Of a stretch of 64,000 bases of DNA, positions 43,451 through 50,969 are shown piece after piece. Each line of letters begins with the position of its first letter. The stretch's first letter is position 1. The notes under the pieces are model-generated. The model did no database searches and was not told the origin of the DNA. It saw only the letters and a program-made list of their open reading frames with translations. The translations under genes were made by a program, and so were the position numbers. The DNA is from an uncultured delta proteobacterium. GTDB taxonomy: Bacteria; Desulfobacterota; Desulfovibrionia; Desulfovibrionales; Desulfovibrionaceae. Location: the NCBI GenBank assembly GCA_900079685.1, contig LT599018.1, positions 1,955,528 through 2,019,527 of the forward strand, written 5' to 3'.

Positions 43451-43539
43451 TTTCTACCCCGCGTGGGTAGAAAATCAGGGTAGGCTCGAAATGGGCTAGA
43501 AAAGCTGTTTCGCTGTCAGGCTCGAAATAGGCTAGAAAT
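43451..43539. repeat. Right-end repeat cluster and palindrome before rep
   Basis: TTTCTACCC (43451-43459) and GGGTAGAAA (43465-43473) form an inverted repeat right before the rep start. It is followed by GCTCGAAA (43484-43491, 43521-43528) and GCTAGAAA (43495-43502, 43532-43539). The octamers match those at the left end (3798-3856), as expected for integrase arm sites at both ends. They could also be Rep iterons. Confidence 0.65.
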
Positions 43540-43557
43540 GGCCTCTGGACGCAAAAC

Positions 43558-43593
43558 AGGGGTCTAAGTGCCATTTTAGCACCTAAACCCCTG
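43558..43593 (-). terminator. Terminator of the element-borne tRNA-Thr
   Basis: A 15-bp inverted repeat (CAGGGGTTTAGGTGC / GCACTTAGACCCCTG on the minus strand, with a few wobbles) is followed by TTTTGC. It lies 8 bp beyond the 3' end of the tRNA gene. Confidence 0.85.
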
Positions 43594-43600
43594 TAATGAA

Positions 43601-43676
43601 TGGAGCCAGCGCGGGGAGTCGAACCCCGTACCTGCTGATTACGAATCAGCTGCTCTGCCGAGTGAGCTACGCTGGC
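43601..43676 (-). tRNA. tRNA-Thr(CGU), carried by the element
   Basis: A complete 76-nt tRNA. Acceptor GCCAGCG / CGCTGGC, D stem GCTC/GAGC, anticodon arm GCTGA-TTCGTAA-TCAGC (anticodon CGT), T arm CGGGG-TTCGACT-CCCCG, and encoded CCA. It lies inside the element, 77 bp from the broken 5' half of the host tRNA-Thr, in the same direction. Its acceptor stem differs from that of the host gene, so it is a separate tRNA and not a repaired copy. It can read the ACG codon in place of the split gene. Confidence 0.95.
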
Positions 43677-43752
43677 AAATGCCTGTGTGAGAAGGCTTTT
43701 CCGGTCACAATTGCTGCGACTTTTATCTTTTACCCAGTTGACACGCCGTTCT

Positions 43753-43791
43753 ATTACGAATCAGCTACTCTACCAACTGAGTTACTCCGGC
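43753..43791 (-). pseudogene. 5' half of the host tRNA-Thr(CGU); right attachment site (attR)
   Basis: Read on the minus strand it starts GCCGGAG, has a D arm ACTC-AGTTGGTA-GAGT and stops at base 39 of the tRNA, just past the anticodon. The rest is at 3634-3670. The 9-bp core attacgaat (43753-43761) is the crossover region shared with attL. The following DNA does not restore a cloverleaf. Confidence 0.92.
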
Positions 43792-43852
43792 AAATCCGTG
43801 AACAGACTAAATCGGCAACGCTGTCATCTGAACGTGCCCACGGGAGCAAATT

Positions 43853-43881
43853 TCTCTATGAGATGCCGAGGAAAAAGTCAA
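43853..43881 (-). promoter_or_regulatory. Probable promoter of the tRNA-Thr locus
   Basis: On the minus strand TTGACT (43881-43876), a 17-bp spacer and TAGAGA (43858-43853) lie about 60 bp before the broken tRNA 5' half. Transcription from here would run through the half gene into the intact element tRNA and stop at 43558. Confidence 0.5.
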
Positions 43882-43885
43882 GCAA

Positions 43886-43914
43886 AGATCAGGCGCCGCC
43901 CCGGCACCTGATCT
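43886..43914 (-). terminator. Hairpin terminator upstream of the tRNA locus
   Basis: AGATCAGG (43886-43893) and CCTGATCT (43907-43914) pair perfectly, with further GCC/GGC pairs inside. On the minus strand it is followed by TTTGC. It probably ends the transcript of the cation transporter gene at 44305-45813. Confidence 0.6.
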
Positions 43915-44071
43915 GATATGACGCGATGCGCCGCTGCCCTGGCCGGAGACCGCGCTGTAACGGCCCCGGCAATCCGGCTCGCGGCGAAGGGGTCCGCCGT
44001 GAGAGCATATAATCATGGCAATCACAGGGACATTGCTGTGCAGTAAGGAAAATCCCGTCCAAGGCCGTCGT

Positions 44072-44296
44072 ATGAAAACAGCCATACTGATTATAGCCGT
44101 CCTCGCCGACGGAAGCTGGCAGACAGAATCGGCATACACCATGCGGAGCCTTGCCGACTGTGAAAAAGTCGCCCGGCACCGGGCCGTGATCGACAGCTAC
44201 CCCGAGCGGATTCTCCTGTGCCGGGAGCTGTTGACCACCATCAACCCTCCCGACGCGCCGGCAACGCTCTCCTCCCCTATTCCCGCGCGGGACTGA
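44072..44296 (+). CDS. Small putative exported protein
   Basis: 74 residues from the ATG at 44072. A short hydrophobic start (MKTAILIIAVLADGSW) resembles a beta strand or weak signal peptide. Then AYTMRSLADCEKVARHRAVIDSYPERILLCRELL with two Cys that could pair. I do not recognise a family; similar small proteins with a DCE.. motif are often phage or host hypotheticals. The ribosome site (AAGG) is modest. It converges with the cation transporter gene. Confidence 0.5.
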   Translation: MKTAILIIAVLADGSWQTESAYTMRSLADCEKVARHRAVIDSYPERILLCRELLTTINPPDAPATLSSPIPARD

Positions 44297-44304
44297 CCGT
44301 ATTC

Positions 44305-45813
44305 TCAGCAGGGCTGCCCGGCCCGGCCGGTAACCGCACCGCCTTCTTCCGGCGTAAACGGCTCCATCTGCACGGTCACCCGGCCCAGTTCCGGGAATTC
44401 CCGGCGCAAAGCCAGTTGCAGCTTGGTGGCGGCGGCGTGGGCCGCCTCGACCGTGGCGTCCGGGGCCATGCGGCAGTGGAAGCTCGCGCACCGGCCGTCG
44501 CCGAGGCTGCGCACGAGCACGTTGTGCGCATCGCGTATGCCCGGCTCCGCCGCGACGATGCGGGACACGGTCTTCTGTATCTCGCGCGATTCCATGAGCG
44601 GGAGCAGCGTCTCCCGGCCCTCCCCGCCCGCAGGCTCAATGTGCGTCACCATGGAAACCTTGGGGCGGTATTTCCTGAATTCCGCCTCAAAGGCACTCAC
44701 CCTGCAAAACGCTTCTTTGAGCGGCGTTTCCGGCGGGAATTCCACATGCAACTCAACCAGCACGCGGCCGCCGTCGCGGTCCGGGCCTTCCAGCTCCAGG
44801 ACGTCCACCGCGTGGATGGTAAGCCCGTGCGCGGCGGCAAGCCCTCTGAGGCGGGCTATCCGGTCGCCCTCTTCCGGCTCGAAGGGCAGAAAGGCGACGT
44901 TTACCAGGGCATGCTTCCGCACGCCCCGCACGGCCTTTTCCACCACGTCCCGGATATGCCCGGTCTCCTCAAGCACGATGGCGTTATCCAGTGAAAGCTC
45001 CAGGTCCACGAACAGGTCCGGGCCGCTGTGGCGGAGCCGCACGTTTTTAATGGCCCGTATGCCCGCGAGCCCATGGAGCGCCGCCCGGATTTCCCCGGCC
45101 AGAGCCGCATCGCCCGCGTCGAGCAGCACGTTCACCGCCCGCTTGCCCAGCGACCAACTGACCCGGAGCACGATAACGGCAACCCCGAGCGCGGCAAGGG
45201 CGTCCGCCCGCTCAAGCCAAGGCCGTGCGGCGGACGTTTCCGGCAGCGCTTCGGCCAGGAAAAGCCCGCAGAGCCCCACGAGGACCACGGCGGAAGACAG
45301 CATGTCCGTTGAAAAATGCAGCGCGTCCGCTTCCAGGGCCTGGCTTCTGTGCTCTTTCGCCACCCGCATGAGCATGCGCGAGCGTGAAAAATCCACAACA
45401 ATGGAGATCGCCATGACCAGCACGGCCCAGAAGGAGGCTTTCACGACAGCCGGGTTGAAGAACAGCCGGTCAACGGCTTCCCAGGTGATCCAGACGCAGG
45501 TGGCCATGAGCAGAACTGTTTCCACCAGCGCGGAAAGATTCTCGATTTTACCGTGCCCGTAGGGATGCCCCGGGTCCGGCGGGAAAGCCGCAATCCTGAC
45601 CGCCGCGTAGGTCATGCCTGCTGCCAGAAGGTCAAGGGCGCTGTGCGCGGCTTCGGAAAGAACGCCCAGGCTGTTGGTCGCCAGCCCGACGAAAAGTTTC
45701 AGCACGGTCAAGAGTACCGCCGCCGCGACCGAGGCGGCGGCGGCGCTGCGTTTTTCCGCATCCGCGCGGGCCGGTGCGCGTTCGGGCGCCGGGTCGAATG
45801 ATTTTTTTCCCAT
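44305..45813 (-). CDS. Cation diffusion facilitator with duplicated dimerisation domain
   Basis: 502 residues from the ATG at 45813 (GGAGTC upstream). Six membrane segments in about 25-230 include the metal-site motifs LSEAAHSALDLLA (helix 2, HxxxD) and ALHFSTDMLSS (helix 5, HxxxD), so a Zn/Fe/Mn/Co exporter is likely. The cytoplasmic part is twice the usual length: one ZT-dimer domain near 235-310 and a second region near 330-490 with GRVLVELHVEFP and SFHCRMAPDATVEAAHAAATKLQLALR. Metal specificity cannot be read. Confidence 0.9.
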   Translation of the reverse strand: MGKKSFDPAPERAPARADAEKRSAAAASVAAAVLLTVLKLFVGLATNSLGVLSEAAHSALDLLAAGMTYAAVRIAAFPPDPGHPYGHGKIENLSALVETVLLMATCVWITWEAVDRLFFNPAVVKASFWAVLVMAISIVVDFSRSRMLMRVAKEHRSQALEADALHFSTDMLSSAVVLVGLCGLFLAEALPETSAARPWLERADALAALGVAVIVLRVSWSLGKRAVNVLLDAGDAALAGEIRAALHGLAGIRAIKNVRLRHSGPDLFVDLELSLDNAIVLEETGHIRDVVEKAVRGVRKHALVNVAFLPFEPEEGDRIARLRGLAAAHGLTIHAVDVLELEGPDRDGGRVLVELHVEFPPETPLKEAFCRVSAFEAEFRKYRPKVSMVTHIEPAGGEGRETLLPLMESREIQKTVSRIVAAEPGIRDAHNVLVRSLGDGRCASFHCRMAPDATVEAAHAAATKLQLALRREFPELGRVTVQMEPFTPEEGGAVTGRAGQPC

Positions 45814-46237
45814 AAAGACTCCACACATGGCGGAACGCTTTAGCAAAAGAACGCCACCGTTCGCCGGGAAAATACATAAAAACACATATTTTTGATACTC
45901 TTGCTTTCCTCAAAAATATCAGTATACGGTATGAATAGATCTTACTACAATATGCCGGGTTTTGAAAAAATGGAGATGCTTTTCCCGGAATTTTCATAGC
46001 GGCGGTTGCGCCGCTTCGTAAAACATACCGCAATGCCGGGTATTTTTCCTGCCCCGCGCCGTTTTTACCGCTCGGCCGCCAGGGACGCACGAAAGGAAAG
46101 AGAGGCCGCACGGTATTATTTTTCTACTCCTGCGGCAGGCTCAGCGTCTCGGTACAAGTTTTTTCTTACAAAGCATTGCTTACTTCAAAAGCAATGCATA
46201 TAGTACTGAACCAGGAGGCGCAGCCGCATGATTGCAT
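45814..46237. other. Intergenic stretch between the cation transporter gene and the IS element
   Basis: A/T-rich. On the minus strand TTGTAG and TATACT (18-bp spacing, near 45955-45925) could be the promoter of the transporter gene. AGGAGG followed by CGCAGCCGCATG near 46213-46230 is probably the old start region of the gene behind the IS, now separated from it. Confidence 0.4.
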
Positions 46238-46246
46238 TACGCGGAC

Positions 46247-47509
46247 CAATGCTGTCCGGCTAAGGTGCGTTAAATATGTTCAAAATCTCCGAGGTTTATG
46301 CTACAAAACAGTTGCATAACCCATTGCAGCCCAAGGAGATTTTGAACATGAGCCATCATAATACACTCTTTTCTCAAATGCTATCATTGATTCCCAGACA
46401 TGTTTTTCAGAAACTGGAAGCCCGGCATAAAACAGGTCGTTCTTCTCGACAATTCGGCTTTAAGGAACAGTTTACGGTCATGGCTTTTATCCAGCTTGCA
46501 GCAAGGCGCTCCATGCGTGACGGATTGCGCTGTTTGGCCGCCTGCGGCAAGAGGCTGTATCATTTTGGCCTTTTTCCCGTTGCACGTTCCACTTTCTCCG
46601 ATGCCAACAACTCCCGGCCTGTGGGCTTTTTCAAAGATCTATTTGCCGACATGTACAGCCTGTGTGTTCCCAAGGCCTCCAAACACAAATTTCATTTCAA
46701 ATGCAAACTTTACAGCATGGACGCCACCACCATCAGCCTGTGTTTGTCGCTGTTTCCCTGGGCCACGTTCCGCCAAAACAAGGGCGGCGTCAAAATGAAC
46801 ACAGTGCTTGACCACGATGGTCATATCCCGGCATTTGTCACCGTTGATGTGGCCAAAACGCACGAAAGCCGTATGGCGAAAAGTCTTTCTCTGCCCAAAG
46901 GCTCCATCGTGACCTTCGACAAAGGCTATGTCAGTTACCCCTGGTTTCAGACCCTGCTCGAAAATGGCATCTTTTTCGTCACCCGCCTGAAGGACAACGC
47001 TGTTTACAAACTGCTGGAGCGCCGCCCGGTGAACCGCACAAGCGGGGTTACTTCCGACCACATTATCGAAGTGAAGCACAGCCGGGGAAAAGTCTTGCGC
47101 CTGCGTCGCATCGGCTACCGGGACGCCGAAACAGGCAAGCGTTACGAATTTCTGACAAATCACTTTCGCCTGTCCGCCCGCACCATCGCCGATATTTACA
47201 AAGAACGCTGGAAAATCGAACTCTTTTTTCGCGAAATCAAACAGAATCTACGCATCAAAAGCTTTGTCGGGAACACGGAAAATGCTGTATTGATTCAGAT
47301 TTATACCGCGCTGACCGTCTACCTGCTCCTGGCCTACCAGAAATTCCTGAGTAAAACAGGGCTGTCCGTGCAGCAACTTTTCCAAATCGCCTCACTGAAC
47401 ATCCTCGGAACAGACTCGCTGGAAGAACTCCTGAAGCCCCGACGACGAAAAAATGAAAACCTCTATAACCTCAGTCTGTTATCCTTGGCAGCTTAACCGG
47501 ACAGCATTG
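46247..47509 (+). mobile_element. IS4-family insertion sequence, 1263 bp
   Basis: Bounded by near-perfect inverted repeats: CAATGCTGTCCGGCTAAGG at the left and, on the other strand, CAATGCTGTCCGGTTAAGC at the right. The 9-bp direct repeat TACGCGGAC flanks it at 46238-46246 and 47510-47518. It holds one intact transposase gene. Clean ends and an exact target duplication point to a recent insertion. Confidence 0.9.
46348..47496 (+). CDS. IS4-family transposase
   Basis: 382 residues from the ATG at 46348 (AAGGAG upstream). A DUF4372-type N terminus (FSQMLSLIPRHVFQKLEARHKTGRSSRQFGFKEQF) is followed by a DDE domain: Asp in YSMDATTISLCLSLFPWA (near 124), Asp in SIVTFDKGYVSYPWF (near 190) and Glu in YKERWKIELFFREIKQNLRI (near 292; the Y-(2)-R-(3)-E-(6)-K signature of IS4). 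Apparently intact. Confidence 0.93.
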   Translation: MSHHNTLFSQMLSLIPRHVFQKLEARHKTGRSSRQFGFKEQFTVMAFIQLAARRSMRDGLRCLAACGKRLYHFGLFPVARSTFSDANNSRPVGFFKDLFADMYSLCVPKASKHKFHFKCKLYSMDATTISLCLSLFPWATFRQNKGGVKMNTVLDHDGHIPAFVTVDVAKTHESRMAKSLSLPKGSIVTFDKGYVSYPWFQTLLENGIFFVTRLKDNAVYKLLERRPVNRTSGVTSDHIIEVKHSRGKVLRLRRIGYRDAETGKRYEFLTNHFRLSARTIADIYKERWKIELFFREIKQNLRIKSFVGNTENAVLIQIYTALTVYLLLAYQKFLSKTGLSVQQLFQIASLNILGTDSLEELLKPRRRKNENLYNLSLLSLAA

Positions 47510-47602
47510 TACGCGGACGATGCGCTCAAGGACAAACGCCGTGCCGTCCGGGCAATACTAAAGAGAGATAACCGCCGGGCGGCATATACTAAGGACAGTT
47601 AC

Positions 47603-48700
47603 GTGGCACCAGCTGCAGAAAAACAAACCATTCTTGTTGTTGACGACACGCCGGACAACATCACGTTGCTATGTGGCCTGTTGGGAGATCAATACAAGAA
47701 CAAAGTGGCCACAAACGGCCAAAAAGCGTTACAAATAGCCTTTGCGGAACCGCATCCCGATCTTATCCTGCTGGACATCATGATGCCCGGCATGGACGGG
47801 TACGAGGTCTGCCGTCAATTGCAGGCAAACCCGGCCACGTCCACCATCCCTATCATCTTCCTCACGGCGAAAAGCCAGGATGAGGACGAAACCAAGGGGT
47901 TCGAACTGGGGGCGGTCGATTATATCACCAAGCCCATTACGCCCGCCATTCTCATGGCCAGGGTGCAGACCCATCTCGCCCTGAAGCAGGCGCGCTCGTT
48001 CCTGCAGGAGCAGAACGACATCCTGGAAGACCAGGTCAAAAAACGTACCCTCCAGCTGGAAGCGCTGCAAGATGCTCTGATTATCTCCATGGCCTCCCTG
48101 GCTGAAACGCGGGATAACGAAACCGGCCACCATATCCGCCGGACGCAGTACTACATCCATGAACTGGCGAAATACCTCGCCCAGGACCCCTAATTTGCCC
48201 CGGCCTTGTCGCCGAAGCAGATCGAACTCATATACAAAACCGCGCCGCTCCACGATATCGGCAAGGTCGGCGTGCCCGACAGGATTTTGCTCAAGCCCGG
48301 CCGCCTCACCCCCGAGGAATTCGAGGAAATGAAGCGCCACACCCTCTACGGGCGGGACGCCCTGGATGCCGCCGCCAAAACCCTGGGCACGGAAGAGACC
48401 TTCCTCAACACGGCCCGTGAAATCGCCTACTACCACCACGAAAAGTGGGACGGCACCGGTTACCCGGAACACATCGCCGGGGAAGCAATTCCCGTGGCCG
48501 CGCGTCTGATGGCCATTGTGGACGTGTACGACGCGCTCATCAGCCGCCGGCCCTACAAGGAACCCATGTCGCACGAGCAGGCTTACGCCATCATCCGCGA
48601 GGGCAGGGGAACCCACTTTGACCCCGCGGTCGTCGATGCCTTTGAGGAAATCCAGGCCGAAGTGGCCGCCATCGCGGTCAAGTACGCGGACCTCGAATAA
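47603..48700 (+). pseudogene. RpfG-like response regulator with HD-GYP domain, broken by a nonsense codon
   Basis: The receiver part starts at a GTG at 47603 (AAGGA upstream) with ILVVDDTPDN, Asp acceptor in LILLDIMMPGMDG and Lys in YITKPI. Linker and start of the HD-GYP domain follow (AETRDNETGHHIRRTQYY). An in-frame TAA at 48191-48193 stops the frame after YLAQDP. The same frame continues with the key motifs HDIGKVGVPD and YYHHEKWDGTGYP up to 48700. HD-GYP proteins degrade cyclic di-GMP; the first product would lack most catalytic residues. The IS element ends about 90 bp upstream and has also cut off the original upstream region. Confidence 0.88.
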
Positions 48701-48722
48701 AGCGAGCGCGGGCATAGGAACG

Positions 48723-48752
48723 AAAAAGGACTGTCACAAGCAGTCCTTTTTT
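48723..48752 (+). terminator. Intrinsic terminator after the HD-GYP gene
   Basis: AAAAAGGACTG / CAGTCCTTTTTT with a 7-nt loop, ending in six T. Located just behind the HD-GYP reading frame. Confidence 0.88.
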
Positions 48753-48809
48753 ATTGCGCGGCGCAAACAAGATGCCCGGCCCGCCGGATGAGCCCGCCGG
48801 GGCGCGCGG

Positions 48810-49823
48810 TTAGCCTTGGTCCGTCTCTCGCGACTTCATGCCCAACCCCACGCCGATGGTCTTGACGAGCCCTTTGCTCGCCCGCACCGTCTTGTTCTGC
48901 GCGGTGCGCACGGCGCCCGTCAGGGCGTCGGCGACGCCCACGCCGAGCTTGTCCATAAGGGAAGTGGACATGGAGAGCAAAATCCCCCCGGCTTCGCGGA
49001 ACACCGCCGCCCGGGAGGGCCGCTTTTCGGCAAAGGCGTAAGCATAGGCGTTGCGCGTGATAATGCCCGCGCGCAACGCAAGGTAGCAGTTGGCCGTGCC
49101 GTCAATGGCGGCCGCGGTGACCGTTTGCAGCGCCTTGCCCGCAAAGGGGATGCTGGCCGTAAGCCCGGCCGGGGCCATGGCGTGGAGCGCCTGGCCGAAC
49201 CCGACGCCGATTTCCGTAGTGATATCGAGCTCTTCAAGCGAGAGCGCCAGAAAGGTCGTGGTCACCACAGCCCAGTACAGGGAGAGAATCTCGCGCGGGT
49301 GGGGCCGCTGGTTGTAGATGGCGGAAATCCGCCAGACCAGGCGGCACAGGGAGATAAAAACGATCAGCGCGTCGAGTTTGCCGTTCTGGGAAAGGGCGGT
49401 GGCCAGAAAGACCCGCCGGGCGTTCTGCTCTATTTCCGCGTCGGCCTTTTTATTCAAAAGCGCCAGGCATTGATCGATCCGTTCCTTGTCTTCCGGGCCG
49501 GAGGGGACAAGGTCCGCTTCCAGGACATGGGGGTTTGTCCGCACGCGGCGAACGAGTTCCCTGGCAAAAGCCGCCCTGCCTTCCGGAGAATCGTCATCCG
49601 CATGCAAAAGATGCTCGCGCCCGCCGAAAACGCCGCGCCAGAACCAGAAAAAGGCGACCGCCTCCACGGCGAGCAGCGAGCCGTGCGCCCAGAGAAGGCT
49701 GCCGGGGTAGATCAGATCGGCCAGAGAGGCCAGGTTCCGGTTGATGAACAAGACAATGAGAGCCGCCAGCACGGCAAAGGCGAAAAGGGCATATTTCAGA
49801 ATGCGGGAGGCGGTTATATTCAT
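48810..49823 (-). CDS. DUF697-like membrane protein
   Basis: 337 residues. Two N-terminal membrane segments (about 8-28 and 42-64) precede a charged region and a C-terminal DUF697-type domain (about 130-290) with further hydrophobic helices (KLDALIVFISLCRLVWRISAIYNQRP, LSLYWAVVTTTFLALSLEEL, TASIPFAGKALQTVTAAAIDGTANCYLALRAGIITRNAY). The family function is unknown, often linked to YcjF-like proteins. It overlaps the upstream phospholipase-like gene by 4 bp, so the two are one operon. Confidence 0.8.
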   Translation of the reverse strand: MNITASRILKYALFAFAVLAALIVLFINRNLASLADLIYPGSLLWAHGSLLAVEAVAFFWFWRGVFGGREHLLHADDDSPEGRAAFARELVRRVRTNPHVLEADLVPSGPEDKERIDQCLALLNKKADAEIEQNARRVFLATALSQNGKLDALIVFISLCRLVWRISAIYNQRPHPREILSLYWAVVTTTFLALSLEELDITTEIGVGFGQALHAMAPAGLTASIPFAGKALQTVTAAAIDGTANCYLALRAGIITRNAYAYAFAEKRPSRAAVFREAGGILLSMSTSLMDKLGVGVADALTGAVRTAQNKTVRASKGLVKTIGVGLGMKSRETDQG

Positions 49824-50734
49824 GCAGCCACCTTGGGTTTCGCCAAAAACAGGACGGGAAGAGACTGTAACGCATCGGGCAGGGGAACCGCAAGACCCTG
49901 CCCGGTCCCGGAAACAGGGAAAAAGCCCTGTTCGGCCCGGAACGCAACGGCCTGCGCCAGCGCCGCCGTCCCGACCGGATCAAGCCTGAAAACCGGAGAA
50001 TCCTCGCCGTTTTGGAGCACGTCCACCACGGCGCGGGTCGCTGTTTCAAGCAGATCGGCGAGGCAGGCGGGGCCCGCATGCCCGGGGAGGAGCCTGTCCA
50101 CCACCCGGAGCGACCGCCGCCAGAGCGCGCTGCCGCCGACCGCTATACTACCCTGATAAACGCCGGATTGCAGCCGGAATTTAAAGCCGTTGCGCCGCAG
50201 CGTCCTTCTGAGCATCAGCGAAGTGTTTTCGCTCCCCCGCTCGTGGAACACGGCCAACGCGCGTTCCTTGTCCCAGGAAAGCATGCGGTCCGCCTGCATT
50301 TCAAGGTACACGTGGGCCATTCTGCCGTTGCCCGGCGCGAGCGGCATGAGGGACGGGACAAAAACGTTGTGGGCGACGGTATCCGCCGCAAGGTGCGACA
50401 AATACCCGTAGGCGTAGCTTATCGAGCGCGCCGACTTGGCGCGGGCAAGCAGCGCGAGGCCGCTTTCCCAGTTGTGGCTGTGCCCCTTTTTGGCGACGCT
50501 GCCCTTGCCTATAAAAATATCCGCGCTCAGGCAGCCGTGGAGGAAAAAGCCGGGAAACCGCGCCAGCGGCCCGGCCACAAGGGCCGGCAACAACTCCAGA
50601 TGCTGGAGAACCCAGTTGCCCGCGACCATATGCGCGCCCGGCCCCCAGGCGTAGGCGGCGTCCGGCAGCGCCAGCACGGCGGCTGCCGCGAGGACGCCCG
50701 TGACCAGACAACCAATAAAGCGGATTTTCATCAT
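49820..50734 (-). CDS. Zinc-dependent phospholipase C-like secreted protein
   Basis: 304 residues with a signal peptide (to about AYA, residue 29), then WGPGAHMVAGNWVLQHLEL, GKGHSHNWESG-like motif (KKGHSHNWESGLALL), and YGYLSHLAADTVAHNVFVPS. The spaced His/Asp residues match zinc phospholipase C / S1-P1-type proteins. Two ATGs (50734, 50731) lie behind a distant AAGGA; a TTG at 50746 would sit nearer to it, so the exact start is uncertain. The substrate is unknown. Confidence 0.82.
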   Translation of the reverse strand: MMKIRFIGCLVTGVLAAAAVLALPDAAYAWGPGAHMVAGNWVLQHLELLPALVAGPLARFPGFFLHGCLSADIFIGKGSVAKKGHSHNWESGLALLARAKSARSISYAYGYLSHLAADTVAHNVFVPSLMPLAPGNGRMAHVYLEMQADRMLSWDKERALAVFHERGSENTSLMLRRTLRRNGFKFRLQSGVYQGSIAVGGSALWRRSLRVVDRLLPGHAGPACLADLLETATRAVVDVLQNGEDSPVFRLDPVGTAALAQAVAFRAEQGFFPVSGTGQGLAVPLPDALQSLPVLFLAKPKVAA

Positions 50735-50746
50735 CTGTTGCAGCAA

Positions 50747-50907
50747 AATTCCTTCTCTCCCGCGGTCACAGCTTTACCGTACTACAAATACCCTGCATTG
50801 CGGCCCAATGCAACGAAAGGGAAATTCCCCGGTGGAAAAACCGCGCATTCCGATACAATAAGCACGTTTCGGCGCGTTTCAAGACCGGGTTTATTGGAAA
50901 CAAAAGA
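50747..50907. other. Intergenic region between adhesin terminator and phospholipase gene
   Basis: A short gap that presumably holds the promoter of the phospholipase-DUF697 operon on the minus strand. No gene seen. Confidence 0.4.
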
Positions 50908-50931
50908 ACCGGACCGCTTGCGCGGTCCGGT
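50908..50931 (-). terminator. Terminator of the giant adhesin gene
   Basis: ACCGGACCGC / GCGGTCCGGT pairs perfectly around a 4-nt loop. On the minus strand it is followed by TCTTTTG. It lies 39 bp beyond the adhesin stop codon. Confidence 0.85.
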
Positions 50932-50969
50932 CCGGTTATGTGTTGGTCGGGGAAATGCGCGGCTGCTTA

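Larger units (their letters stand above)
3671..43761. mobile_element. Integrative conjugative element in tRNA-Thr(CGU), about 40.1 kb
   Basis: The ends are defined by the 9-bp direct repeat attacgaat at 3671-3679 and 43753-43761, which lies in the anticodon loop of the disrupted tRNA-Thr. The element carries a tyrosine integrase next to the left end, an RP4-like traKLM and trb system, coupling protein, MOBP relaxase with oriT, primase-like protein, topoisomerase, an IncFII-RepA-like initiator, efflux and defence cargo, and a complete tRNA-Thr near the right end. Excision by recombination between the two repeats would exactly restore the host tRNA gene. Presence of both a Rep protein and an integrase leaves open whether it is better called an ICE or an integrated plasmid. 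Confidence 0.93.
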
